From IMG/VR virus record IMGVR_UViG_3300005842_000485, positions 26,566 to 90,565 of that record: 64,000 nt of DNA. One strand, given 5' to 3'. Both the position numbers and the translations under genes were made by a program. Below the pieces are notes generated by a model that was given only the letters and a program-made list of their open reading frames with translations, made no database searches and was not told the DNA's origin. The DNA comes from a virus. Shown here in pieces: positions 1 to 8,152 of the stretch. The stretch's first letter is position 1, and every line of letters starts with the position of its first letter.

Positions 1-39
1 AAGCCATCTGCGATGCCGTGAACTTCGCGCTGGACTGCT

Positions 40-378
40 GTGAGCCAACGAAGGTTCGTGAACGTCCTCGCGACGGCGGAGAATCTGGCACCGACGGCCC
101 GGTTCTGTACGATCATCGGTGACTCCATGTCCCCCGTGCTGGAATCGGGGTGGGTCGTGCGTATCGACACGTCCAAGCTCCCGCAGCCGGGGGATGTTAC
201 GGCGGTATACATCGATGGCGAGGGCGGGATGGTGGGGTACTGGCAGGGCGGAAAGAAGCCCATGCTCGACAAGGCGAATCCCGCGTACGCATCGGTGGAT
301 CTGACAGCCAAAGGGACGTGGAAGGTTGTCGGTGTCGTGGTCGCCATTGTGAACGCGCCGATCCAATCTCGCGCGTGA
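40..378 (+). CDS. S24/LexA-like repressor C-terminal domain, probably without autocleavage lysine
   Basis: The 112-residue protein has the peptidase S24 fold signature: GDSMSP with the serine nucleophile at residue 29, then a hydrophobic strand and an NPAY motif near the C-terminus. In S24 repressors a lysine general base lies about 37 residues after the serine in a V-K-R segment; here that place reads V-G-Y (Gly66), so self-cleavage may be lost. No helix-turn-helix precedes it. An in-frame stop lies just upstream of the GTG start, so it is either a stand-alone domain or the end of a broken repressor whose front lies outside the window. It overlaps the leader of the methyltransferase downstream. 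Confidence 0.7.
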   Translation: MSQRRFVNVLATAENLAPTARFCTIIGDSMSPVLESGWVVRIDTSKLPQPGDVTAVYIDGEGGMVGYWQGGKKPMLDKANPAYASVDLTAKGTWKVVGVVVAIVNAPIQSRA

Positions 379-458
379 CGGCTATACTGGCTACGATTTT
401 TGTCGAGGGGCGTTCGTCGCCTGTCGCCGACACGTACGTTGTGGGGTTCGGAGGCGGT

Positions 459-2237
459 GTGGGCGTCCGTTCGGCCATCATCTCGAAAGCGAGTGATCCG
501 ATACAGGTGAAGAACCGGACGCTGTTCTTCGGCGACAACCTCAGAATCCTCCGAGAGAAGTTCCCTTCCAACGAGGGGTACTTCGACCTCATCTATCTCG
601 ATCCGCCGTTCAACTCGCAGGCGAACTACAACATCCTCTTCCGCGAAGGACTTGTGGATAGCCCCGCCCAAGTCCATGCCTTTGAAGACACATGGCACTG
701 GACGCCCGAGACGCAGGCGCTCTTCACTGAACTAGCATCCGAACCTCGCTACACACAGAAAGTCTCGGAGGTGATGCAGGGGCTCGAGAAGGTCATCGGC
801 CACAACGATGTCCTGGCGTACCTCACGATGATGGCTGTCCGGCTCGTCGAGCTCCACCGCGTCTTGAAGGAGAACGGCTCGCTCTATCTGCATTGCGACC
901 CGAGTGCAAGTCATTACCTGAAAGTCGTACTCGATGCCGTATTCGGACCGAAGTACTTTCGGAATGAAGTCGTGTGGAAGCGGAGCAGCGCGCACAGCAG
1001 TTCAAAGCGATACTCGCCGGTCCACGACACGATCCTCTTCTACACGAAGAGTGACGACTACACCTGGAACAACATCTATACGCCACTCCCGCAGGAGACG
1101 GCAGATGCTTGGTATAACAACGTCGAAGCAGATACTGGTCGGCGCTTCAACCGAGCCGATCTCACCGCAGCGGGAACACGCACAGGTCCCTCCGGCGCGC
1201 CGTGGCGAGGGATTGACCCGACCTCGAAAGGACGGCATTGGGCGATCCCTGGGTTCGTGAAGGACGTTGTGGCGGGATTGGAGACGCAGGCCGCGCTGGA
1301 TGCTCTCGACGCGGCAGGAAGAATCTTCTGGCCAAAGTCCACGGGCGGCGTGCCGATGTTGAAGCGGTATCTTGAAGAGGCCAAGGGCATCCCGCCGCTG
1401 GACACCATCACGGATATTAGCCCCCTGAACAACGTCGCTGCGGAACGGCTTGGCTACCCAACGCAGAAGCCGCAGGCACTCCTCGAACGGATCGTCACAT
1501 GCAGCTCGAACGTCGGTGACTGGGTGCTCGATCCGTTCGGCGGGTGTGGAACGACAGTCGCAGCAGCAGAAGCGCTCGATCGAAACTGGGTCATCATCGA
1601 CATCACGACGCTTTCGATCAATCTCGTGAAGCGACGGATTGAGAAGGCGTATCCCGACAAGGCGCTCGACATGACGGTGGACGGCTACCCGGCCGATCTC
1701 GCCGGCGCGCGGGAACTCTTCGACCAGGACCCCTACCAATTCGAGTATTGGTGTTGCGACCTTGTGAACGCGCAGCCAGCAGGCGACAAGCGCCAAGGCA
1801 AGATGAAGGGTGCCGATAGGGGGATCGACGGCATCATCACCATCGTTGAGCCCGCGGCGAATGGTGGAGTCCAGTACCGCAAGGTGATCGTCCAGGTGAA
1901 GGGCGGACACATTTCGTCGCCGCACCTTCGGGACTTCCGCGGCACGATCGATAGAGAACACGCGCTCGGCGGCGTGTTCATCACCATGGAGCCGCCCACA
2001 AAACCGATGGTGCAAGAGGCGACGGAGGCCGGCACTTTCACGTACAAGATGAACAATCAGAAGTTCCCCGTGATCCAAATACTCACGGTCGCGGAGTTGC
2101 TCGATGGAAAACGACCCAACCTCCCCAACGTCATTGCCTACGCAAAACAGGCGCAGCTTGCGACCGCCGTCCCTGAACAGGCGAGTCTCCTTGGCGGCGG
2201 GGCGTCGGCTCCTCCTCCGAAACGCCGTTCTCGTTGA
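459..2237 (+). CDS. Beta-class DNA methyltransferase with C-terminal Mrr-like endonuclease domain
   Basis: From the GTG at 459 the protein has 592 residues. Residues 48-51 read DPPF (catalytic motif IV). A target-recognition region follows, then LDPFGGCGTT near residue 356 (AdoMet-binding motif I); this order defines beta-class N6-adenine or N4-cytosine methyltransferases. After residue 430 comes a domain with GIDGI and, about 23 residues on, VQVKGG, the D-(E/Q)xK pattern of Mrr/PD-(D/E)xK nucleases. One chain may therefore methylate and cut, or the domain may only bind. The frame is open from 150, but its first part is antisense-like sequence over the S24 gene. GTG 459 has GGAGG four bases upstream; GTG 375 and 507 are alternatives. 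Confidence 0.85.
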   Translation: MGVRSAIISKASDPIQVKNRTLFFGDNLRILREKFPSNEGYFDLIYLDPPFNSQANYNILFREGLVDSPAQVHAFEDTWHWTPETQALFTELASEPRYTQKVSEVMQGLEKVIGHNDVLAYLTMMAVRLVELHRVLKENGSLYLHCDPSASHYLKVVLDAVFGPKYFRNEVVWKRSSAHSSSKRYSPVHDTILFYTKSDDYTWNNIYTPLPQETADAWYNNVEADTGRRFNRADLTAAGTRTGPSGAPWRGIDPTSKGRHWAIPGFVKDVVAGLETQAALDALDAAGRIFWPKSTGGVPMLKRYLEEAKGIPPLDTITDISPLNNVAAERLGYPTQKPQALLERIVTCSSNVGDWVLDPFGGCGTTVAAAEALDRNWVIIDITTLSINLVKRRIEKAYPDKALDMTVDGYPADLAGARELFDQDPYQFEYWCCDLVNAQPAGDKRQGKMKGADRGIDGIITIVEPAANGGVQYRKVIVQVKGGHISSPHLRDFRGTIDREHALGGVFITMEPPTKPMVQEATEAGTFTYKMNNQKFPVIQILTVAELLDGKRPNLPNVIAYAKQAQLATAVPEQASLLGGGASAPPPKRRSR

Positions 2238-2949
2238 GGCACCTCCAGAACCTCCCGATGCTGCGGCGGAAGAGGCAGCGGCGAATAAGGCCGCAGAGGA
2301 GAAGTACAAGCAGGAAAAAGCGGCCTTCTTTGAATCCCTCACGAAGGAGCGTAGCCGGTTCATCGAAGGGAGGGCCGAGCAATCGAAGACCTACGACCAA
2401 ACCATCCTCACCTTCTCGGCCGGTGCGATTGGTCTCTCGATTACGTTCGTTGAGAAGATCGCGCCGAACCCGTTCGCGCCATGGCTACTCTACGGATCGT
2501 GGACATGCTTCGGCCTCGCGGTACTCTCGGTTGTTGTTTCATTCGTCGTCAGCCAGATGGCGTTCGACAACGAGATTACGTACGTGGACGCATCGTGGGC
2601 GGCGGTTGTGGGACAGACTGACCCGCCAGAGAAGCGAGCAAACAGGTATACGGAGCACACCGACAAGCTTAATCTCGTTTCCGGAGGGATGTTCGTGTGC
2701 GGCATCGTGTTCTTCGTGCTCTTCGGGGTCTGTAACTGGCCCGCGAAAAAAGAGGCGAGTACACTACGAGGAACACCGATCAAAATTGAGATCACCGGAG
2801 AAATGATGCCCGACAAGATGAACGTAATCACAAGGCCCGGAGCTGTCATCGAGGTGAAGAAGGGCAACACGCCGACACCGGCAATGCTGCCGCAAGCACC
2901 AAAGCCCGTTGTACCGACACCCGCGCCCGCGCCGACGACGAAGAAGTAG
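2104..2949 (+). CDS. Membrane protein with three hydrophobic segments, unknown function
   Basis: A charged, Ala/Glu/Lys-rich stretch is followed by three hydrophobic segments (around residues 103-120, 128-150 and 195-213) and a Pro-rich C-terminal tail. The ATG at 2104 would overlap the methyltransferase by 134 bases and encode an Arg-rich front unlike the rest. A TTG near 2188 is a plausible alternative. I do not recognise the family. The gene heads a run of small plus-strand genes of unknown function. Confidence 0.6.
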   Translation: MENDPTSPTSLPTQNRRSLRPPSLNRRVSLAAGRRLLLRNAVLVEAPPEPPDAAAEEAAANKAAEEKYKQEKAAFFESLTKERSRFIEGRAEQSKTYDQTILTFSAGAIGLSITFVEKIAPNPFAPWLLYGSWTCFGLAVLSVVVSFVVSQMAFDNEITYVDASWAAVVGQTDPPEKRANRYTEHTDKLNLVSGGMFVCGIVFFVLFGVCNWPAKKEASTLRGTPIKIEITGEMMPDKMNVITRPGAVIEVKKGNTPTPAMLPQAPKPVVPTPAPAPTTKK

Positions 2950-2957
2950 GAGCCACC

Positions 2958-3137
2958 GTGCCAAACGAAACGCATATGGTCGAACAGCCGTCCAAGTTGG
3001 GTCAATTCGGGGAAGCGCCGATCCAAGCGCTGCTAGCTCCGATACCGCAACCACCAGCATCGCCGGCGAGTACTCCCGCTCCGGCAGCTCCAGTGCCGTC
3101 TCCCGGAAGTGTCAGCGGCGGTGCAGCGTCGAAATAG
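2958..3137 (+). CDS. 59-residue Pro/Ala-rich protein
   Basis: A short frame starting at GTG has AGGAG five bases upstream and begins just after the membrane-protein gene. The product starts VPNETHMVEQ and ends in a Pro/Ala/Ser-rich tail with SGGAASK. It has no signal peptide or membrane segment. Translation probably continues from the preceding gene. Function unknown. Confidence 0.55.
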   Translation: MPNETHMVEQPSKLGQFGEAPIQALLAPIPQPPASPASTPAPAAPVPSPGSVSGGAASK

Positions 3138-3152
3138 AGGGAAGATACGACG

Positions 3153-3359
3153 GTGAGTATTTTTGCCTTGATCACGACGGCCACTTCTCCAGTACGGGCA
3201 TTGCTGGCAGGATTTCCGAAGCTTCTGAAGCGGAAGGAAAAGATCCCGGCGATCATCCACGTTCATGTCGGAGCGGAGATTACCGGCGACGTTGGGGACA
3301 TCACTGGCGTCGGGACCGAGGAGCAGAAGGTGACCGACGACGCTTGCTCAACGAGATAG
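3153..3359 (+). CDS. 68-residue protein, unknown
   Basis: The GTG start lies 15 bases after the previous stop and has a GGGAAG stretch upstream. The N-terminus (MSIFALITTATSP) is hydrophobic, a short basic patch follows, and the rest is Val/Gly/Thr-rich and acidic. It is the middle of three small genes arranged alike. Not recognised. Confidence 0.5.
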   Translation: MSIFALITTATSPVRALLAGFPKLLKRKEKIPAIIHVHVGAEITGDVGDITGVGTEEQKVTDDACSTR

Positions 3360-3383
3360 TGAGTCCGGAGTCGGAGTGGTGAC

Positions 3384-3599
3384 GTGAGCCTGATAGATCG
3401 AATCATCACATTACTGACCACATCGTATGGAGTCAGTCCGGTGTCCTCGATGCTGCGCCAGAGACCAGAGCTACCGAAGCAGGCGAGTCAAACCGATACT
3501 GTATTGCCAGCAAACATGAAATCTGCGGTCGAGCAAGAAGTTGCGACCGGTGCTGGTGGTGAGCATGAAGCCGGGGCGCCGCCTCCTGGTGCTAGATAA
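3384..3599 (+). CDS. 71-residue protein, unknown
   Basis: The GTG start is preceded by GGAGTGGTGAC. The product begins MSLIDRIITLL, an amphipathic helix like that of the preceding protein, and ends in an Ala/Gly/Pro-rich tail. It is the last of the small plus-strand genes. Function unknown. Confidence 0.5.
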   Translation: MSLIDRIITLLTTSYGVSPVSSMLRQRPELPKQASQTDTVLPANMKSAVEQEVATGAGGEHEAGAPPPGAR

Positions 3600-3709
3600 G
3601 CGTGGATCGGGGGTTCATTGCCCCGGCGTTGCCCGCATGGATCGCCAATGACGAAGGTGCGGCATGCGGGAACCTCCGCGCTTCAAGTCCAGCAAAGACC
3701 TCTAGTGCA

Positions 3710-3991
3710 TCAGCCGTAACCACGATCGGGAGGCGTGTCGGTTGGGGGTGCCGATGCCCTATTGTTCGCGCGCCACGTGGTGAGTTCGATCCAGAGCAGT
3801 CGCGTTGCACGTCCCACGTGATGAAGATGCTCCTTGACGCGAATGACGAGAAAGCGCGCGATCTCTAAGCCAAGCGCCAGTTCGTGCAGCAGGCCGAGCA
3901 GAAGTGCTACTGCGAGAACAAGGCATGCGAGGACGACGAGGATTGGGTGTGAAGTGAAGAGGTCCGAAGTCGCGATGTCGAACGTTCCCAT
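3710..3991 (-). CDS. Small single-span membrane protein (paralogue family, pair A)
   Basis: The ATG at 3991 is preceded by TTGGAGCGGACT; a TTG at 4003 would lie inside that ribosome site. One membrane segment (about residues 16-38) is followed by LHEL, a basic helix and LTTW. The segment LLHEL...VK.HL...R...TTW matches the protein at 47744-48160, and the upstream TTGGAGCGGA recurs before the genes at 50491 and 51048. It is likely an inner-membrane protein with a cytoplasmic basic tail. Function unknown. A plus-strand frame over its 3' end looks like a shadow. Confidence 0.6.
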   Translation of the reverse strand: MGTFDIATSDLFTSHPILVVLACLVLAVALLLGLLHELALGLEIARFLVIRVKEHLHHVGRATRLLWIELTTWRANNRASAPPTDTPPDRGYG

Positions 3992-4359
3992 AGTCCGCTC
4001 CAAGCTCGCGGTGGTTTCCCACCGGGATTGTCGCGAGCAGAGCGGATCGGGACATTTGCTTCTTCCGCGATACTACAGCGGATACTTCCGGTCCCCGACC
4101 GTTACACGTTCGGTGTCACACCATAGCCTCCTGCGGCTCGCGCGCAGGAACCGAGGGCGTCACGCTCTCGGAGTCGAACTGTACCCGTGGGCGGAGGAGT
4201 GAAACCTCCGTAAGCAGGCCGTGTTCTGTGGCGAGTACAACCGAAGCATAAAGCGGGCCAGCGACAGCGCACTGATGGGAGCGGGTTTTACGATGTCAGG
4301 ACTCACCGATCGTGTGCATGCTGGGTAGGGAAAGCGCAGGCACCGGACACTCCTAGGGT
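3992..4359. other. Non-coding stretch between divergent genes
   Basis: No convincing gene. Next to the minus-strand start is a hairpin (GCTCG-CGGTGG...CCACCG...CGAGC, about 4001-4035) in the leader of the small membrane protein. A second short hairpin (GGAGG...CCTCC) lies near 4194-4210. The right part must hold the promoter of the S1/P1 nuclease gene, but I cannot assign clear -35 and -10 boxes. Confidence 0.4.
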
Positions 4360-5331
4360 ATGAAGAAATCAAAAGCGCTTCTCCTGGTCTTGGCCGCTGC
4401 GTTGCTCTCCACCTCACCTGTCTTCGGGTGGAATGCCAGAGGACATGAGGCGGTCGCGGCGATCGCATGGGACAACATGCAGCCGGCGACGCAAAAGAAG
4501 GTCACGGAAATCCTGAACGCGGCGAAGGCGGGGGACTGCCTGCACGAGCTCGGGACGGGATTTGATGCACGAACGTTCTTTATCAAAGCCGCGACGTGGC
4601 CCGACGTCGTCCGGCCGGGCGATAACGACACGCGGCCGTGCACGAAGTTCCATGATCGAGACGCACACTTCTTCGATCACTTTTGGTCAGGAGTCTCGGG
4701 CGGCAAGGACGACGAAGCTCCGAAGGCGCTAATCATTGTCCCCAAGAAGAGGCCTACGACGAACGCAATCGAACGGGTCTACGAGTTTCGTCCGCTGGTG
4801 GCGTGCAAGAAAACGCCGTGCTGTGGAACGCCGGCTGATCGTGCGCATGACCTCGCATGGATGCTCCATCTCGTCGGGGACATCCACCAGCCGTTGCACA
4901 ACGCGGCGCGCGTTACCACGGAACCGAAGGAGAAGGAGGGTGACCACGGAGGAAACCTCTTCCTCTTGAAGAAAGGCACGATTCCAGACAACCTCCACAG
5001 CTTCTGGGACGAGATCATCGACGAGTCCATCCCGCGAAATGGCGAAGCGGAGATGGTGTACATCAACCGGGTCATCAAGCAGATCCAAGCGGATCACCCC
5101 AAGGCATCGCTCGCGGCGCGCATGCAATCAGGGGATGTTGGCGCGTGGTCGGCAGAAGGACTCGCGACGGCGGAGCGGATGGGGTATCCGAAAGCGTTGC
5201 AGCGTGGCGAAACCCCGAGCGACGAGTATCGCAAGGCGGTATTTACGGTTGCTGACGAGGCGATTGCGCTTGGCGGCTACCGGCTCGCGGACTTGCTCGA
5301 CAACATGTTCGGTACGGCAGCGAATCCGTAG
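4360..5331 (+). CDS. Secreted S1/P1-type zinc nuclease
   Basis: The 323-residue protein has a signal peptide (residues 1-23). The predicted mature protein begins with Trp24, which in P1 nuclease is the zinc-binding first residue. The family motifs follow in order: WNARGHE, HLVGDIHQPLH, GDHGGN and HSFWDE. Such enzymes cut single-stranded DNA and RNA and remove 3'-phosphates. Exported from the cell, it could degrade extracellular or periplasmic nucleic acid for nutrition, or act on rival phage DNA. It is not a usual virion component and stands alone between divergent or convergent units, as cargo would. Length is normal for bacterial members. Confidence 0.92.
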   Translation: MKKSKALLLVLAAALLSTSPVFGWNARGHEAVAAIAWDNMQPATQKKVTEILNAAKAGDCLHELGTGFDARTFFIKAATWPDVVRPGDNDTRPCTKFHDRDAHFFDHFWSGVSGGKDDEAPKALIIVPKKRPTTNAIERVYEFRPLVACKKTPCCGTPADRAHDLAWMLHLVGDIHQPLHNAARVTTEPKEKEGDHGGNLFLLKKGTIPDNLHSFWDEIIDESIPRNGEAEMVYINRVIKQIQADHPKASLAARMQSGDVGAWSAEGLATAERMGYPKALQRGETPSDEYRKAVFTVADEAIALGGYRLADLLDNMFGTAANP

Positions 5332-5342
5332 GCTGCCACCAG

Positions 5343-5609
5343 TCAGCGCGCAGCGTTATGGCCGGCAGGGGACAGGGCCGCTCGCGCCCGAGCTACATCC
5401 GCAAGCGTGACCTCGGTAACAGTGCCATCGGTAGCTTTCACGCGAATCGGAGCAATGTCGGCACGGAATGGTGGCTCTAGCTGCGCGATGGCGTCACAGA
5501 CGGCAACGAATGGGCGTAGCGCTTCGTCCTTCCGTTCGATCTCTTGTTCAAGCTTGGAAATACGGTCATCCAAATACCGTAACTCGATCTCATATGCGGT
5601 TTCACTCAC
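5343..5609 (-). CDS. Small coiled-coil protein, last gene of small-gene operon
   Basis: The 88-residue product has an N-terminal coiled coil (residues 8-35, rich in Glu, Lys and Leu) and a short Thr/Val-rich C-terminal part. Its start overlaps the end of the gene before it, so it is translated as part of the minus-strand operon beginning at 9903. Function unknown. Confidence 0.7.
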   Translation of the reverse strand: MSETAYEIELRYLDDRISKLEQEIERKDEALRPFVAVCDAIAQLEPPFRADIAPIRVKATDGTVTEVTLADVARARAALSPAGHNAAR

Positions 5610-5874
5610 TTAGCTGTTGTGTAGGTAGTGAGAAGACGCTATAAGGATTCCGAGCAGCAAGCATGTCGGCGGCACCGTGTGTGATGCCCGTGCTTTCCTC
5701 TGCGATCTGGACGCACCGGTGGTAGCCCTGTTCCATCGCGTCACGGATCACAACCGTAAGGTTCTCCACAGCGATTTCACTTAGGTCATCCACAACGTTG
5801 CAATAGTAGTCCGCGTACTCTTCTGGTGTATGACAATCCGCGAGCGTCCGTGGTGTCTCTGATGGTTCAGTCAT
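5602..5874 (-). CDS. Acidic 90-residue phage protein, unknown
   Basis: An acidic soluble protein with a mainly helical profile. Its ATG overlaps the stop of the 28-residue peptide gene (ATGA) and its stop overlaps the next start, so it lies inside a coupled operon. No family recognised. Confidence 0.65.
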   Translation of the reverse strand: MTEPSETPRTLADCHTPEEYADYYCNVVDDLSEIAVENLTVVIRDAMEQGYHRCVQIAEESTGITHGAADMLAARNPYSVFSLPTQQLSE

Positions 5875-5957
5875 GGCGATGTAAATATAAGAATTGTTGT
5901 TACGATGGCGGCGGTGGCCAGAGCGACAATGTAGAGGACGTATTCTCTATTGGTCAT
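5871..5957 (-). CDS. 28-residue single-span membrane peptide
   Basis: The frame encodes MTNREYVLYI followed by a continuous hydrophobic stretch to the end (about residues 7-26), a complete membrane helix. It is locked between its neighbours: its ATG overlaps the TGA of the gene at 5954-6226, and its TGA overlaps the ATG of the gene at 5602-5874. Exact coupling on both sides argues that it is real. The size suits a small membrane regulator or holin-like peptide, but no function is shown. Confidence 0.6.
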   Translation of the reverse strand: MTNREYVLYIVALATAAIVTTILIFTSP

Positions 5958-6226
5958 GCTGCTTCTTCGGGAGGAGGAGAGGGGGGAAGGTCGCGCACTT
6001 TGTCTCCTTGGGGTGGGAATGCATCACTCGTCCATGCCGCATAAGCCATGCGCCAGTACCGCTCCGCTGTGTCACGCACTCGTGGCTCATCTTCCGCTAG
6101 GCGGGCAATCTCCTTCGCGTCATAGACGATGCCGTGCAAGTGCCAGTAGAGGCGCGTCGCCTCTTCCCTCGCCTTCCTGATCTCCTCGGCACAATCGTTA
6201 CAGTCCTTATGTTCCTCATGCGACAT
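5954..6226 (-). CDS. 90-residue protein with His/Cys start, unknown
   Basis: The ATG at 6226 follows the HNH gene by a few bases; the longer frame upstream is Arg/Ser-rich antisense-like sequence. The N-terminus HEEHKDCNDC may bind a metal. A charged helix and a Pro-rich tail follow. Part of the small-gene operon. Confidence 0.65.
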   Translation of the reverse strand: MSHEEHKDCNDCAEEIRKAREEATRLYWHLHGIVYDAKEIARLAEDEPRVRDTAERYWRMAYAAWTSDAFPPQGDKVRDLPPSPPPEEAA

Positions 6227-6230
6227 CGGC

Positions 6231-6698
6231 TCAGTGGTTAGTGATCTGATTAAGCTTCGCGAACTCACCGTGAACCTTGCTGGCGAAGACGTTGTAGGAG
6301 AGTGCCGCCGCATCCTCCGTGTTGTGGTACTCCGTGATACGGCCATACGGCGTACGAATCTGCATCCTCCATTTCCCGCGCTTCGTCGGACTCACCCCGA
6401 GATGCCGGGACGCCCCACGTAGCTTTCGCCTATTCGCGTTGTTCTGCGCCAGCGTTGCCACGCGGAGGTTCGACCTTTGGTTGTTTAGACCGTTGCCGTC
6501 GATATGGTCTGTGAACATTCCAGATGGCGGCGGCAAGACCTCGCGGTGCATGTGGACGCGCTTCCCGCCTGCCACGCGGCGAGCATAGAACGTCCGATCC
6601 CTGTTCTTTTCAGCGAACCACTTGTAAGCAGAAAGACGTTCGTAACCAGCGTCGTCTACGAACGCGAACATATCCTGAGTTAGCGGGATGAGCATCAT
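6231..6698 (-). CDS. HNH homing-type endonuclease with AP2-like DNA-binding region
   Basis: The 155-residue protein has the HNH core typical of phage homing enzymes: VHMHREV, TDHIDGNGLNNQRSNLR, then QNNANR. The C-terminal half (GVSPTKRGKWRMQIR, then Tyr/Glu residues and an alanine-rich helix) resembles the AP2 module that often follows HNH domains. It makes nicks or breaks in DNA and usually spreads itself among related phages. It sits inside an operon of small genes, overlapping its upstream neighbour by ATGA, so it could be a free-standing homing gene inserted without breaking transcription. Confidence 0.9.
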   Translation of the reverse strand: MMLIPLTQDMFAFVDDAGYERLSAYKWFAEKNRDRTFYARRVAGGKRVHMHREVLPPPSGMFTDHIDGNGLNNQRSNLRVATLAQNNANRRKLRGASRHLGVSPTKRGKWRMQIRTPYGRITEYHNTEDAAALSYNVFASKVHGEFAKLNQITNH

Positions 6699-6931
6699 GT
6701 GGAGCGGCGTTCAATGCGGATACCATCCTCAGCTTGTAACACCTCGTTTCTCAGCTTCTCAACCTCCTCCTGGTGCTCCTGCTCACGGTGATCGATGATC
6801 GAAAGTAGGAAGAGCATCTCGCGCCCGAGGTCAGCCAGAGATTCTTTCGGGGAGGTAGTAAGGTCAGCGGCGATGTCACGCAGCGCAGTAATCCGGTCTT
6901 GTTCTTTGGGGGTGGTGTCGTTACTTGGCAT
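6695..6931 (-). CDS. Small coiled-coil protein, unknown
   Basis: From ATG 6931 the product is 78 residues, acidic, with a Leu-rich helix (REMLFLLSIID) and a Glu-rich coiled coil (EQEHQEEVEKLRNEV). It overlaps both neighbours and belongs to the small-gene operon. Confidence 0.65.
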   Translation of the reverse strand: MPSNDTTPKEQDRITALRDIAADLTTSPKESLADLGREMLFLLSIIDHREQEHQEEVEKLRNEVLQAEDGIRIERRST

Positions 6932-7223
6932 CAGCAACAGAGTTATCTTTACAGTAGATGGCTCCTATAACTTGGTTCTCGATGTCCGTGCGGCTCTTAG
7001 AGAGATCGCTTATCGCCAAACGAGCGATGGAACGCACGAGTGTTCTGTCATCTGCGTCTCGTATCTCGCGAAGTGCTTCAAGTGCCCGGACGACTTTGAG
7101 GGGAGCAATCCAGCAATCTTCACAAACTCCCGTCTTAGCCTCCTCCGTGTGCCACGCCGCATATGGCTTGTCATATGCGCATATCAGACATGAGCCGTGT
7201 GGCAGCGTTAAACCTTCAGGCAT
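6921..7223 (-). CDS. Small Cys-pair (zinc-binding) protein
   Basis: Starting at ATG 7223, the 100-residue protein has CLIC and CEDC pairs spaced as in a four-cysteine zinc site, followed by a helical region. The longer open frame upstream is low-complexity and overlaps the neighbour. It is a likely small nucleic-acid or protein-binding factor of the phage early operon. Confidence 0.65.
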   Translation of the reverse strand: MPEGLTLPHGSCLICAYDKPYAAWHTEEAKTGVCEDCWIAPLKVVRALEALREIRDADDRTLVRSIARLAISDLSKSRTDIENQVIGAIYCKDNSVADAK

Positions 7224-7500
7224 CGGAGGGTGGGTTAGTGGTAGTGATGGCGGCGAGGGCGTCACGGATGATCGTCTCCATGCAGACGTGGCCTTGATCT
7301 TTGGGACAGACGCCTTGTGGAGCGTAGCGACGCAAAGATCGTAGTGCCTTCTCTGCAATGGCGAGCTTGCGGCGGTCTTCCTGAATCGTGGCGAGGAAAC
7401 GCAGCGGGTCGATAGTCACTGCCCCAAGCTCTAGCTGAGTAAGGATTACCTCAATCCGGTCTAGCTCCTCGTCCGTGTACGGCTTCACTTCATTGCTCAT
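7216..7500 (-). CDS. 94-residue helical protein, unknown
   Basis: A soluble, helix-rich protein with a central Arg/Lys-rich segment (EDRRKLAIAEKALRSLRR) and two cysteines near the C-terminus. Its leader is CCTGACCACTCCCC before ATG, without a Shine-Dalgarno site. It overlaps both neighbours in the operon. Confidence 0.65.
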   Translation of the reverse strand: MSNEVKPYTDEELDRIEVILTQLELGAVTIDPLRFLATIQEDRRKLAIAEKALRSLRRYAPQGVCPKDQGHVCMETIIRDALAAITTTNPPSDA

Positions 7501-8152
7501 GGGGAGTGGTCAGGAAGAAGTTGAAGAGGGCCGATACCGCCTGGATATCAGCGTTGTGTTTTGAGGCGTCATTGTCTTCGAGCGGCCAAAGTAAACCATC
7601 CTCAAAGTCTTGCCGATCGGCTACATCGACGTGCGGATACTTCCCTGTGGCATACGTGTAGAGGCGTGGCTCAAAACGACCATTCTGAATAGCGACTCCC
7701 CACACGTGGTCGCCGCCCTGCGGCTCCCAGCCGTTTCGGTTGATGAGTGCCTGTACCGCCCTATTCACGAGCGGTTCTACCTTGAGACGGAGTTCTGCGT
7801 CTTCCTTGATGCGGTAAGCGCCACAGTTTGCAAACAGCCGCGCGTCTATGTCTCCGGGCGTGTGGGTATCTTGCGATGGCCTATCACGGTCGAACGGACT
7901 GACAAAGAAGAAGTGCTCATTGTTTGCTGGCTCCCACGGGTACGGGCGCTCTGGCTCGTCAGGGATGGGGGCGAACCACTCCGGGTTGTTTTCCACTGGA
8001 TACGCCAGTTGGCGACACTCGCAGTCCCTCCCTCCTTCAAGCCAGTACGCAACGTACACACCATTATCAACACGGGAAGGCTCAAAGATTTTGCCTGTTC
8101 CAGCAGCCGGGCATCCAGGGAGGTCTTTGAGGAGACGAAACTTCTTAGGCAT
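7490..8152 (-). CDS. 220-residue phage protein, unknown
   Basis: Starting at MPKKFRLLKDLPG, this is the largest product of the small-gene operon. The first 60 residues (KDLPGCPAAGTGKIF...YVAYWLEGG) look like a compact beta domain. The rest is mixed, with several Trp and acidic residues. No catalytic motif is evident. It overlaps the genes on both sides. Confidence 0.65.
   Translation of the reverse strand: MPKKFRLLKDLPGCPAAGTGKIFEPSRVDNGVYVAYWLEGGRDCECRQLAYPVENNPEWFAPIPDEPERPYPWEPANNEHFFFVSPFDRDRPSQDTHTPGDIDARLFANCGAYRIKEDAELRLKVEPLVNRAVQALINRNGWEPQGGDHVWGVAIQNGRFEPRLYTYATGKYPHVDVADRQDFEDGLLWPLEDNDASKHNADIQAVSALFNFFLTTPHEQ

Noticed and set aside
150-458. Long N-terminal extension of the methyltransferase
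   Set aside because: This part is an out-of-frame reading of the S24 gene, low in protein-like pattern; internal GTG starts are better.
1002-2363. 453-residue minus-strand frame over the methyltransferase gene
   Set aside because: Arg/Asp-rich composition and full overlap with a gene that has clear catalytic motifs; it is an antisense shadow in GC-rich DNA.
3602-3868. 88-residue plus-strand frame
   Set aside because: Overlaps a minus-strand membrane protein with a paralogue and a good ribosome site.
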